Source of the DNA: Acidobacteriota bacterium
GTDB taxonomy: Bacteria; Acidobacteriota; Polarisedimenticolia; JACPZX01
Direction of reading: 5' to 3'
Assembly: GCA_016195325.1 (NCBI GenBank)
Contig: JACPZX010000120.1
Coordinates: 1-64,000, forward strand
DNA: 64,000 nucleotides
Part shown: positions 34,567-42,007 of the stretch, in pieces
How the letters are laid out: each line of letters opens with the position of its first letter
Numbering within the stretch: position 1 is the first letter of the stretch
Translations under genes and position numbers: made by a program
The notes under the pieces: generated by a model
The model's input: the letters and a program-made list of their open reading frames with translations, nothing else
Told to the model about the DNA's origin: nothing
Database searches by the model: none

Positions 34567-34810
34567 ATGACAGCGCGCGTCTTGCTACTGGCGGTGATCT
34601 TCCTCATCGGTTGGGCGGAAGCGGTTCTCTTCAAGCGCAGATTGCTGTCACTCTACACTTGGTTCTTCGGGCTAGGCCTCTGCGGCGGTATGGATAGGGA
34701 ATCCACCGACAACGGTCCGGCTCATCGCCGCGTGGGGGTTCTTTCTGAGCGGTGTTGTTGCTTTGGTGTTCTACCGTCGGAGGAGACCGAGGAACTCGCC
34801 GGACACGTAG
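34567..34810 (+). pseudogene. Small membrane-protein gene with a one-base frameshift
   Basis: ATG 34567 (GGAG at 34558-34561) opens 'MTARVLLLAVIFLIGWAEAV' and 'SLYTWFFGLGLCGG', two hydrophobic segments. After about base 34690 the plausible sequence continues one base over as 'WIGNPPTTVRLIAAWGFF' and 'LSGVVALVFYRRRRPRNSP', ending at TAG 34808-34810; the span is 244 bases, 3n+1. In the uninterrupted frame the chain continues to 34845 but loses its hydrophobic pattern and becomes Cys-rich. Either decay of an acquired gene or a sequence error. Function unknown. Confidence 0.45.
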
Positions 34811-34869
34811 GGAGGGCGAATTGCGGCGCCTCAATTCTCTCGTAGCGCTGTGTTGGAGGAGTGCGAGGC

Positions 34870-35661
34870 TCAGCCCCCGTACCCGCCCGTCCCCAGATGC
34901 GTGCGCGCCTCCCACAGCTCCGGGAAGCACCGCTTCTTGAGCGTGGCCGTGAGATACCCGACCCCTTCGCTGCCGCCGGTGCCGATCTTGTGGCCGATCA
35001 TCCTCTCGACCATCAGCACGTGGTGGTACCGCCAGAGCTGGAAGTTCTCGTCGTACTCGATCATCGCCTCGCAGAGGTCGTACAGATCGTGGTGCGACGA
35101 CGGCGAGTTGTAGATCGTCTTGAGCGCCTCGATGCGTGACTCGCGCCGCGGCTCCGAGACGACGAACCCCCCGAAGCCCAGAAGCTGATCGAACGCATCG
35201 CGCAGATCCGGCTCCACCAGCCGCCGCTCCAAACGCGCGCGATCCTCCGGGAGCAGCTTCAGGTGCGGGAAGGTCGAAGCGTCCTTCATCCCCGAGAGGA
35301 ACTCCAGCTCCCGGAACTGGTGCGACTGGAAGCCGCTCGCCGGGTTCAGGTGATCGCGGAAGCGCAGGAAGTCGGCCGGCGTCATCGTCTCGAGAACCGA
35401 GATCTGCTGCAAGAGCACCCGCTGGATCTCGATGATCCGCCGGAAGTGGCGCGAGCAGCGACGCGTCTCGCCGCGCCCCGCGGCCCCGAGGATCGCCGTC
35501 GCCTCGTGGAGGATCAGCTTGAACCAGAGCTCGTAGACCTGGTGGATGATGATGAAGAGAAGCTCGTCGTGCTCCGTCGGATCGGAGAGCGGCTGCTGGA
35601 GCGCCAGGAGCTCGGGGAGCTTGAGGTACGCCCCGTACGACTCCGCCTTCTTCTTCTCCAA
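34870..35661 (-). CDS. kynA: Tryptophan 2,3-dioxygenase
   Basis: 263 residues, heme enzyme that opens the indole ring of L-tryptophan to N-formylkynurenine. Family blocks: 'HDELLFIIIHQVYELWFKLI', 'LRFRDHLNPASGFQSHQFRE', the heme-ligand histidine in 'FQLWRYHHVLMVERMIG' and the C-terminal 'GTGGSEGVGYLTATL'. The start region 'ESYGAYLKLPELLALQ' is normal for bacterial enzymes. It lies 12 bases after the kynureninase-like gene at the end of the minus-strand catabolic run. Low-GC sequence follows downstream. Confidence 0.95.
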   Translation of the reverse strand: MEKKKAESYGAYLKLPELLALQQPLSDPTEHDELLFIIIHQVYELWFKLILHEATAILGAAGRGETRRCSRHFRRIIEIQRVLLQQISVLETMTPADFLRFRDHLNPASGFQSHQFRELEFLSGMKDASTFPHLKLLPEDRARLERRLVEPDLRDAFDQLLGFGGFVVSEPRRESRIEALKTIYNSPSSHHDLYDLCEAMIEYDENFQLWRYHHVLMVERMIGHKIGTGGSEGVGYLTATLKKRCFPELWEARTHLGTGGYGG

Positions 35662-35673
35662 CGTCGTCTCCCC

Positions 35674-36864
35674 TCAGTGCCCGGCGCGCGCGGCCGCGAG
35701 GTGCGGCTCGTAGGCGCGCGTGTCGAGGATCTTCCCGATCTCGGCGATCGTCGCGTCGCACTCTTCGTCCCTCGTGTAGAAATGAGGCGCGATCCGGATC
35801 CCGGCGCCGGGGCGGTGATCCACGATGAACTTCCGGGCGACGAGCTCGACCGCGACCGCCTCGGAGTGCGGCACGTTCACCACCACCGTGCCGCCGCGAA
35901 GCGCCGGATCCATCGGCGAGTTGATCTTCCAGCCGCGGGCGAGCGCCTGCTCGATCATCCGGGCCGTCTGGCGCATCGACTTCGCGCGGATGTTCGGGAC
36001 GCCGGCGGCGCGCACGATCTCGTACCCCGGGAGCGCGTGGTAGAGAGGCGCGACCACCGGCGTGCCGTGGAGGTACCGCGCGATCCCGTCGGCAGGGCGG
36101 AGGGCGCCGGTCTCGAAGGCGAAGGGCTGCGCGTGCGCCGCCCAGCCGGTGACGGCGGGAGTGAACTGAGGCTGGATGTCGGGGCGGACGTAGAGGTACC
36201 CGGCTCCGGGGCCGCCGCAGAGCCACTTGACCGACCCGCCGGTGGCGAAGTCGACGCCGAGATCGGTGACGTTGACGGGGACGGTCCCCGCCGACTGGTA
36301 CATGTCGAGCATGACGAGGGCGCCGACCTTGTGGGCCTTCTCGACGACCGCCGCGGCGTCCACGATGAAGGCGCTCTTGAAGAGCACGTGGGAGATCGGG
36401 ACGATGAGCGTCTCCTCGTCGATGGCGTGGAGGAGGCGGTCGATATCGATGTGGATGCCGTCGTCGCTCGGCACGACCTGGACGCGCGCACCGAAGCGCT
36501 TCCGCTCCTCCCACACGTACATGACGCTGGGGAAGTTCATCTGCGTGTAGACGACCTTGTTGCGCTTCCTCGAGAAGTCGAGGCTCGACGCGATGATCGA
36601 CTCGCAGACCGACACGTTCTGGTGCATGCAGACGGAGCCCGGCGGCGCCCCGAAGATCTCGCCGAGCGTGTCGCCGACGGTGAGCGACATCTTCCACCAC
36701 GCGTCGCTCCACGCGAGGACGCCCCGCGATTCCCAGAGCGTCGCGAAGTCGGCGAGGCGGGAGTGAACCCCCTTCGGCATCGCGCCGAGGGAGTGCGACA
36801 CCATGTACGTGCAGGTGTCGAGGATGGGGAACTCGTTCCGGTAATCGAGAAGCTTGTCCTTCAA
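35674..36864 (-). CDS. kynU: Kynureninase-like PLP enzyme (class V aminotransferase fold)
   Basis: 396 residues. It has the fold-type I core of kynureninases: 'YMVSHSLGAMPKGVHSRLAD', 'VMLDMYQSAGTVPVNVTDLG' and the PLP lysine in 'TGGSVKWLCGGPGAGYLYVR' (Lys about 216), with 'GGPG' typical of kynureninase. The reaction would be kynurenine to anthranilate plus alanine. Neighbouring tryptophan dioxygenase supports that over other class V activities (cysteine desulfurase, isopenicillin epimerase). ATG at 36864 overlaps the flavoenzyme stop (ATGA). Confidence 0.85.
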   Translation of the reverse strand: MKDKLLDYRNEFPILDTCTYMVSHSLGAMPKGVHSRLADFATLWESRGVLAWSDAWWKMSLTVGDTLGEIFGAPPGSVCMHQNVSVCESIIASSLDFSRKRNKVVYTQMNFPSVMYVWEERKRFGARVQVVPSDDGIHIDIDRLLHAIDEETLIVPISHVLFKSAFIVDAAAVVEKAHKVGALVMLDMYQSAGTVPVNVTDLGVDFATGGSVKWLCGGPGAGYLYVRPDIQPQFTPAVTGWAAHAQPFAFETGALRPADGIARYLHGTPVVAPLYHALPGYEIVRAAGVPNIRAKSMRQTARMIEQALARGWKINSPMDPALRGGTVVVNVPHSEAVAVELVARKFIVDHRPGAGIRIAPHFYTRDEECDATIAEIGKILDTRAYEPHLAAARAGH

Positions 36865-38315
36865 GAGACCCTCCCGCTCAGGCGCTCCCGAGCCGCCTCA
36901 GGGTACGACAGAACGGCCCCGGCGGGGTCGGTCGGGACGCTCCGGTTCCCCGCGAGGTCGTAGGCCCGCACCGTGTAGGTGTAGGCGACGCCGGCGACGA
37001 CGTCGTAGTCGTTGTACGAGCACCCCTTCACCGACGTGACGTGCACCGCCGCGGCCCCGGCCTCCGCGCGCAGCACCTCGTAGCCGTAGACGGCCTCGCC
37101 GTCCGCCGCCGGCTTCCAGAAGAGGCTGATGCGCCCCGCCTTCGCCGTGGCCACCAGCTCGCGTCCCGACGGCCACGTGGGGGCTTCGGTGTCGAAGCTC
37201 TGAGGCGCCTGGAGCGAGCCTGCCGGCCACAGGACGCAGCGAACTCTCTTGAAGTTCTCGTCGAGGTTCTTGCAGACATTTCCATAGATGCAGCGGACGA
37301 TCGCCCCCTCGCGGTTCTCCTTCACCTTCTTCGTCCAGTCGGGATCGGCGAGGAGGGCGCGCGCCATCCCGATGAGATCGGCGTCGCCGCGCGCGAGGAT
37401 CTCCTCGGCCTCGCGGGGGGAGCGGATCTTCCCCGTGGTCACGACCGGCGTCGCCGACCGGTGCGCGAGGAGGAATGCCTTCACGCCGGCGGCCAGCAGG
37501 TTGTTCGCGCCGTCGGGATACGAGTCGGGGGGCATGCACCGATCGCCGGAATACCCCGTGTACGGGTACAGCGGATCGCCGGCCTTGTGGATCGCGTCCT
37601 CGAACTTCCCGCCGGCCGAGAGCGACAGGTAGTCGGCGCCGAGCCGCGCGAAGCGGAGGGCGATCTGCCGCGCGTCGAGGATCGTGTAGCCGTCCTTGAT
37701 GCACTCCTCGGCGTCGAAGCGGACGCCGAGGGGGAAGCCGTCGCCGATGGCGCGGCGGACGGAGGCGATCACCTCGGTGGGAAGGCGCATCCGGTTCTCG
37801 AGCGAGCGGCCGTACTCGTCGCCGCGGGCGTTCCGCGCCGAGAGGAACGACGAGAGGGTGTAGGCGTGCGCCATGTGGAGCTCGACGCCGTCGAAGCCGG
37901 CGCGGCGCGCCCTCTCCGCCGCGGCGGCGTAGTTCTCCGTGATGGATCGGATCTCGGGGAGCGTGAGATCCGAGATCTTCTGGCGCCACCCCGATCGGGA
38001 GATCTTGAGGAAGTGGATGATCTGCGGGAAGACCTTCGACGGCCCGGCGTCGTGGATCGCCCGGCCGAGATCCGTCAGCCCCGGCAGGAACCGGTCGTCG
38101 CCGATGCGGAGGAGCGGCCCCGACTTCGCCTCGTGCACCGCCATCGCCTCGAGGACGATGAGCCCCGGCTCCCCCTTCGCGAAGCGGACGTAGCGGTCGC
38201 GGATCTCGCGGTTGACGTGCCCGTCCTCGCCGGACAAGCGCGTCACCATCGCGGTGAGGACGACGCGGTTCGGGAGGCGAGCCGCCCCCACGTCGAAGGG
38301 CTCGAGGAGCTTCAC
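36861..38315 (-). CDS. NADH:flavin oxidoreductase (OYE family) with C-terminal FnIII-like domain
   Basis: 484 residues from GTG 38315, overlapping the dehydrogenase stop. Residues 1-365 form an Old-Yellow-Enzyme TIM barrel: 'LPNRVVLTAMVTRLSGEDG', 'AGFDGVELHMAHAYTLSSFL' and 'RNARGDEYGRSLENRMRLP'. Three cysteines in 'RCIYGNVCKNLDENF' and 'RVRCVLWPAG' recall the Fe-S site of dienoyl-CoA reductases but one Cys is missing. Residues about 390-480 read as a fibronectin type III-like domain ('LFWKPAADGEAVYGYEVLRA', 'GVAYTYTVRAYDLAGNRS'). It may reduce an unsaturated or dearomatised CoA intermediate. No FAD monooxygenase half is attached. Confidence 0.85.
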   Translation of the reverse strand: MKLLEPFDVGAARLPNRVVLTAMVTRLSGEDGHVNREIRDRYVRFAKGEPGLIVLEAMAVHEAKSGPLLRIGDDRFLPGLTDLGRAIHDAGPSKVFPQIIHFLKISRSGWRQKISDLTLPEIRSITENYAAAAERARRAGFDGVELHMAHAYTLSSFLSARNARGDEYGRSLENRMRLPTEVIASVRRAIGDGFPLGVRFDAEECIKDGYTILDARQIALRFARLGADYLSLSAGGKFEDAIHKAGDPLYPYTGYSGDRCMPPDSYPDGANNLLAAGVKAFLLAHRSATPVVTTGKIRSPREAEEILARGDADLIGMARALLADPDWTKKVKENREGAIVRCIYGNVCKNLDENFKRVRCVLWPAGSLQAPQSFDTEAPTWPSGRELVATAKAGRISLFWKPAADGEAVYGYEVLRAEAGAAAVHVTSVKGCSYNDYDVVAGVAYTYTVRAYDLAGNRSVPTDPAGAVLSYPEAARERLSGRVS

Positions 38316-39430
38316 GCGCCGCCCCCGCCTCTCAGGATCTCGCGCGCGATGATGTTCTTCTGGACCTCGGAGGCCCCCTCGTAGATCCGGAGCGCGCGGA
38401 CCTCGCGGTAGAGCCTCTCGACGGCGGCCCCTCTCACCACCCCCATCCCGCCGCGGAGCTGGACCGCGCGATCGATGACCGTCTGCGCCGTCTCGGTCGC
38501 CCGGTACTTGGCCATCGCCGACTCGAGGGCGGTGCGCGGCCGCCCCGAGTCGATCGCGAGGGCGGCCCGCTCGACGAGGAGCGCGGCCGCGTCGATCGAC
38601 ACGGCCATGTCGGCGATCATCGCCTGCACGCCGCCGAGATCCGCGAGGCGCGCGCCGAACTGCCGGCGGCCCTTCACGTGCGCGATCGTCTCGTCGAGGG
38701 CGCGCCGCGCCATCCCGACGGCGGCCGCCCCGACCGTCGGCCGGTAGAAGTCGAGGACCTTCATCGCGATCGCGAACCCGTCCCCCTCGTCCCCGAGGCG
38801 CCTGGCGGCCGGGATCCGGCATCCGGTGAAGCCGAGAGAGCCGATCGGGTGGGGGGCGAGGCCCTGGAACCGCTCCGTCACGCGGAGCCCTGCGTCGTCC
38901 CCGCGCACGATGAAGGCGCTCAGGCCGCCCCGCGGGTCGTCCGCCGTCCGCGCGAAGAGGGTGTAGACGTCCGCGAGGCCGGCGTTGCTGATGAGCGTCT
39001 TGTCCCCATCGACGACGTACGCGTCGCCGTCCCGGCGGGCGCGCGTCGCGATGAGCGTGAGATCCGAGCCGGCCCCCGCTTCGGTGAGGGCGATGGCCGC
39101 GATCGACGCGCCGCCGGCGAGGTGGGGGAGATACTCCGCTCTCTGCCCCAGCGTGCCGGCTCTCGCGATCGCGCCGGAGCCCAGCCCCTGCATCACGAAG
39201 GCGACGTCCGCGATCCCAGACTGGTAGGCGAGGGCCTCGCGGATCGCGCAGACGGCGCGATTGGACAGCCGCTCGTGATCGAGGAGCCCTTCACGGGCGA
39301 GGAGCGCCACGAGGCGGCGCGCCTCCGCGTCCTCCTCGGCGGGGGTGCGCGGCTCGGCCATGCCTTCGGCGCGGAGCGCGAGGGCCCGGACCTTTCTCCC
39401 CAGCTCGTCGATCTCGCGGTCGTCAGTCAA
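38312..39430 (-). CDS. Acyl-CoA dehydrogenase
   Basis: 372 residues, FAD enzyme. Signatures: 'AIALTEAGAGSDLTLIATRA', 'GDKTLISNAGLADVYTLFAR', 'FGARLADLGGVQAMIADMAV', 'QLRGGMGVVRGAAVERLYRE' and the catalytic-Glu region 'ALRIYEGASEVQKNIIAREI'. Introduces an alpha-beta double bond in an acyl-CoA (or a ring acyl-CoA, given context). Start TTG at 39430 overlaps the enoyl-CoA hydratase stop by 8 bp, and the stop overlaps the flavoenzyme GTG. Central member of the coupled operon. Confidence 0.93.
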   Translation of the reverse strand: MTDDREIDELGRKVRALALRAEGMAEPRTPAEEDAEARRLVALLAREGLLDHERLSNRAVCAIREALAYQSGIADVAFVMQGLGSGAIARAGTLGQRAEYLPHLAGGASIAAIALTEAGAGSDLTLIATRARRDGDAYVVDGDKTLISNAGLADVYTLFARTADDPRGGLSAFIVRGDDAGLRVTERFQGLAPHPIGSLGFTGCRIPAARRLGDEGDGFAIAMKVLDFYRPTVGAAAVGMARRALDETIAHVKGRRQFGARLADLGGVQAMIADMAVSIDAAALLVERAALAIDSGRPRTALESAMAKYRATETAQTVIDRAVQLRGGMGVVRGAAVERLYREVRALRIYEGASEVQKNIIAREILRGGGGA

Positions 39431-40214
39431 AATCAGGCTCCCTCTTCTCCTTGAAGGCGCGGAACCCCTCGGCGAACGCCCCCTCTCCCATGAGGGCCGC
39501 CTGCGCCTCGGCCTCGTGGCGCATCGCGGTCTCGAGGTCCATCGACGCCTCCAGGTTCAGGCTACGCTTGGTCACGGCGAGGGCGCGGGCCGGTCCCCTC
39601 GCGAGCTTCTCGGCCCAGGCCATCGCGCGGGACGGCAGGTTCTCGGCGTGGACGATCTCGTGGAGGAACCCCGCCCGTCGCGCGGCCGGGGCGTCGACGA
39701 TCTCCCCCGTGAGGAGCCACTGCGTCGCCGTGCCGAGGCCGACGAGGCGCGGCAGGAGCCACGCCGCCCCCATGTCGGCGCCGGAGAGGCCCACCTTGAC
39801 GAAGACGAAGCCGAGGCGCAGGTCGTCGGCGGCGATGCGGATGTCGGACGCTGCGGCGAGGACGGCCCCGGCGCCCACGGTGGCGCCGTGCAGCGCCGCG
39901 ACCACGGGCTTGGGAAGATTCCGGATCGCGAGGATGAGATCGCACGTGAGGCGCGTGAAGGCGCGGTGCCGGGCGGCGTCGGCCGCGAGAAGAGGGGCGA
40001 TGATCTCGTCGTGATCGCCGCCCGAGCAGAAGCCGGGCCCCGCCCCCTGGAGGACGACGGCGCGGACCGCGTCGCGCGCCGCGGGCGACTTCAGTGTGGC
40101 GGTGAGCTCCTCGTAGATCTCGAACGTCAGGGAGTTCCGCCGGTCCGGGCGATTGAGCGTGATGCGCGCGACCCGATGGCTCTCCTCATAGAGAAACGTC
40201 TTCGGCCCGGGCAT
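39423..40214 (-). CDS. Enoyl-CoA hydratase/isomerase
   Basis: 263 residues, crotonase fold. 'VARITLNRPDRRNSLTFEIY', oxyanion-hole segments 'GPGFCSGGDHDEIIAPLLAA' and 'AALHGATVGAGAVLAAASDI', and 'FVFVKVGLSGADMGAAWLLP'. The second acid of hydratases is Asp in 'GADMGAAW'; the residue corresponding to the first catalytic Glu is not clear, so isomerase or hydrolase chemistry is possible. ATG at 40214. The upstream MarR gene overlaps its start by 29 bp. Likely acts on the CoA ester made by the aryl-CoA ligase. Confidence 0.92.
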   Translation of the reverse strand: MPGPKTFLYEESHRVARITLNRPDRRNSLTFEIYEELTATLKSPAARDAVRAVVLQGAGPGFCSGGDHDEIIAPLLAADAARHRAFTRLTCDLILAIRNLPKPVVAALHGATVGAGAVLAAASDIRIAADDLRLGFVFVKVGLSGADMGAAWLLPRLVGLGTATQWLLTGEIVDAPAARRAGFLHEIVHAENLPSRAMAWAEKLARGPARALAVTKRSLNLEASMDLETAMRHEAEAQAALMGEGAFAEGFRAFKEKREPDFD

Positions 40215-40719
40215 GGCGACCTCCTCTTCTTCTCTCGGCGGGGCGCGTCTCGGCGGGGCGCTTCGGTTCAGCCCGACCCTCGAAGTGCGTTTCGATCCGG
40301 CGCGCCGCGTCGGCGAGAAGGGCGCGGAGCGCCGCCTGCCGCCTCGCGGGGACGCCGGCCAGGATCCGCTCGACGTCGAGCCGGTGCCGCTCGATCAGCC
40401 GCGCGGCGAGGGCCCGGCCTCGCGGCGTGAGCCGCACCCGGGACGATCGCCGATCGTGCGCCTGGATGGTGCGCGTCACGAGCCCGTCGCCGGCGAGGCG
40501 GTCGACGATCCCGGTGACGTTCCCGGCGGTGACCAGCAGCCGCCGCGAGATCTCGCGGGAGGTGAGCCCCTGCGGGGAGCGGTGGAGCTGGGCCATCACG
40601 TCGAACTGCGGGAGCGTGCAGCGGCCGTCGAGGGTCCGGCGCACGCGGTTCAGGATCAGGCCGTGCGTTTTCATGAGGCGCACCCACAGCGAGAGCGCCA
40701 GGGACGGGGGCCGGCTCAC
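40186..40719 (-). CDS. MarR-family transcriptional regulator
   Basis: 177 residues, GTG start at 40719 overlapping the stop of the SDR-RidA gene. Winged helix: 'TLPQFDVMAQLHRSPQGLTS', 'ISRRLLVTAGNVTGIVDRLA', 'GDGLVTRTIQAHDRRSSRVR' (wing) and 'LTPRGRALAARLIERHRLDV'. MarR proteins in aromatic catabolic clusters commonly bind the CoA thioester or free aromatic acid and release their promoter; that role is inferred. Its Arg/Pro-rich tail runs 29 bp into the enoyl-CoA hydratase gene. Confidence 0.93.
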   Translation of the reverse strand: MSRPPSLALSLWVRLMKTHGLILNRVRRTLDGRCTLPQFDVMAQLHRSPQGLTSREISRRLLVTAGNVTGIVDRLAGDGLVTRTIQAHDRRSSRVRLTPRGRALAARLIERHRLDVERILAGVPARRQAALRALLADAARRIETHFEGRAEPKRPAETRPAERRRGGRHARAEDVSL

Positions 40720-41933
40720 AGGATCGCCTCGGCCTCGATTTCCACGAGGGCTCCCTCCTCGAGCAGGCGGCGCACCTCGACGAGCGCCATGGCGGGATAG
40801 TGCGCTCCCATGTGCCGCCGGTACGCGCGGCCGACCTCCTTCAGCGAAGCGACGTACACCGCGCGGTCTGCGACGTAGATCCGGAGCCTCCCGATCTGCC
40901 CGGCGCCTCCCCCCGCCTCGCGCACGACGGCGAGGACGTTGCCGAGCGCGGCGTCGAACTGGGCGGCGAAGTCGGCGCCGCCGACGAGGCGGTGATCCCG
41001 GTCCCAGGCCACCTGCCCGGCGACGAAGAGGGTCCGCCCCGCGCGGAAGAGCATCCCCTGGCTGTACCCTGCGGCCGCTCCCAGCGCCTCGGAGTGGATC
41101 GGCAGCCCCTCGCCGGGCCCATCCGGAGGGGCGAGCCCCTCGAGGACGATCGCCTCGCCGCTGAGGAACGCCCCCGCCCCCGCGAGGAGCCACATCACGG
41201 CGCCGGCGACCTCGTCGGGGTGAAGCAGCCGTCCCGAGGCGTTCATCCTCGCCATCTCCGCGCGGACCTCGTCGCGGGAGCGGCCGGTCTTCCCGACGAT
41301 CGCGTCGACGCTGCGATCGAGGAGCGCCGTGTCGACGAAGCCGGGGCAGAGGGCGTTGACCCGCACGCCGGAGGCGGCCACCTCGGCCGCCACGGCGCGC
41401 GTCAGGCCGACGAGCGCGTGCTTGCTCGCCGTGTACGCCGAGGTGTAGGCGTAGCCGCGCACGCCGGCGGTGGAGGCGACGCTGACGACGGCGCCGCGGC
41501 GCCGCGCCGTCATCGAGGGAAGGACGGATCCCATCGTGTGGTGCGGGCCGTAGAGGTTGACGCGGAGCATGCGCTCGACGAGATCGTCCGCCGTCCGCGC
41601 GTGCGGCGCGCTCTCGGCCGCCCCGGCCGCGTTGACGAGCGCGTCGATCTCACCGAAGGCCGCGACGGCGCGGGCGACGGCGCGGGAGACCTCCTCCGCG
41701 TTCGTCACGTCGCAGGGGAAGGCGAGCGCCGAGTCGCGGCCCGCCCCGGCGCGGATCTCCGCGGCGGCCGCCTCGATCTCCGCGGCGGTCCGCGCCACGA
41801 GCGCGACGCGCGCGCCGGCGCGCGCGAGGGCGGTGGCGACGGCCCGGCCGATGCCGCGGCCGGCGCCCGTGACGAGCGCGGTCGAGATCGGGGGAACGGG
41901 GCCTTCCGTCATGGGAGGGGCGACGATCGGCAT
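40716..41933 (-). CDS. Fusion of short-chain dehydrogenase/reductase with RidA (YjgF) domain
   Basis: 405 residues. Residues 15-270 are a classical SDR: 'ALVTGAGRGIGRAVATALAR', 'GEIDALVNAAGAAE', 'VVSVASTAGVRGYAYTSAYT' and 'YTASKHALVG' (YxxxK). Residues about 285-405 are a RidA domain: 'AAGYSQGMLFRAGRTLFVAG', 'DAALGNVLAVVREAGGGAGQ' and 'YPAMALVEVRRLLEEGALVE'. The Arg that binds the substrate carboxylate in active RidA (PAR-type) is Met here, so imine deaminase activity as in RidA is doubtful. First gene of the coupled minus-strand operon; ATG 41933. The SDR part would act as a 3-hydroxyacyl-CoA dehydrogenase. Confidence 0.9.
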   Translation of the reverse strand: MPIVAPPMTEGPVPPISTALVTGAGRGIGRAVATALARAGARVALVARTAAEIEAAAAEIRAGAGRDSALAFPCDVTNAEEVSRAVARAVAAFGEIDALVNAAGAAESAPHARTADDLVERMLRVNLYGPHHTMGSVLPSMTARRRGAVVSVASTAGVRGYAYTSAYTASKHALVGLTRAVAAEVAASGVRVNALCPGFVDTALLDRSVDAIVGKTGRSRDEVRAEMARMNASGRLLHPDEVAGAVMWLLAGAGAFLSGEAIVLEGLAPPDGPGEGLPIHSEALGAAAGYSQGMLFRAGRTLFVAGQVAWDRDHRLVGGADFAAQFDAALGNVLAVVREAGGGAGQIGRLRIYVADRAVYVASLKEVGRAYRRHMGAHYPAMALVEVRRLLEEGALVEIEAEAIL

Positions 41934-42007
41934 GAGGCGGCCCGCCTGTGGTTTAGTTCAGGTTTGAACTATCGACGGGGGAGGCTAGCCGGGGGCGCCC
42001 CCCCTTG

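Larger units (their letters stand above)
33959..34869. other. Lower-GC segment splitting the catabolic island
   Basis: Between the SnoaL-like gene and tryptophan dioxygenase lie about 900 bases whose base composition and codon use differ by eye from the flanks. They hold the two broken small plus-strand genes described separately and no intact gene, integrase, insertion sequence or direct-repeat boundary that I can see. Confidence 0.5.
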
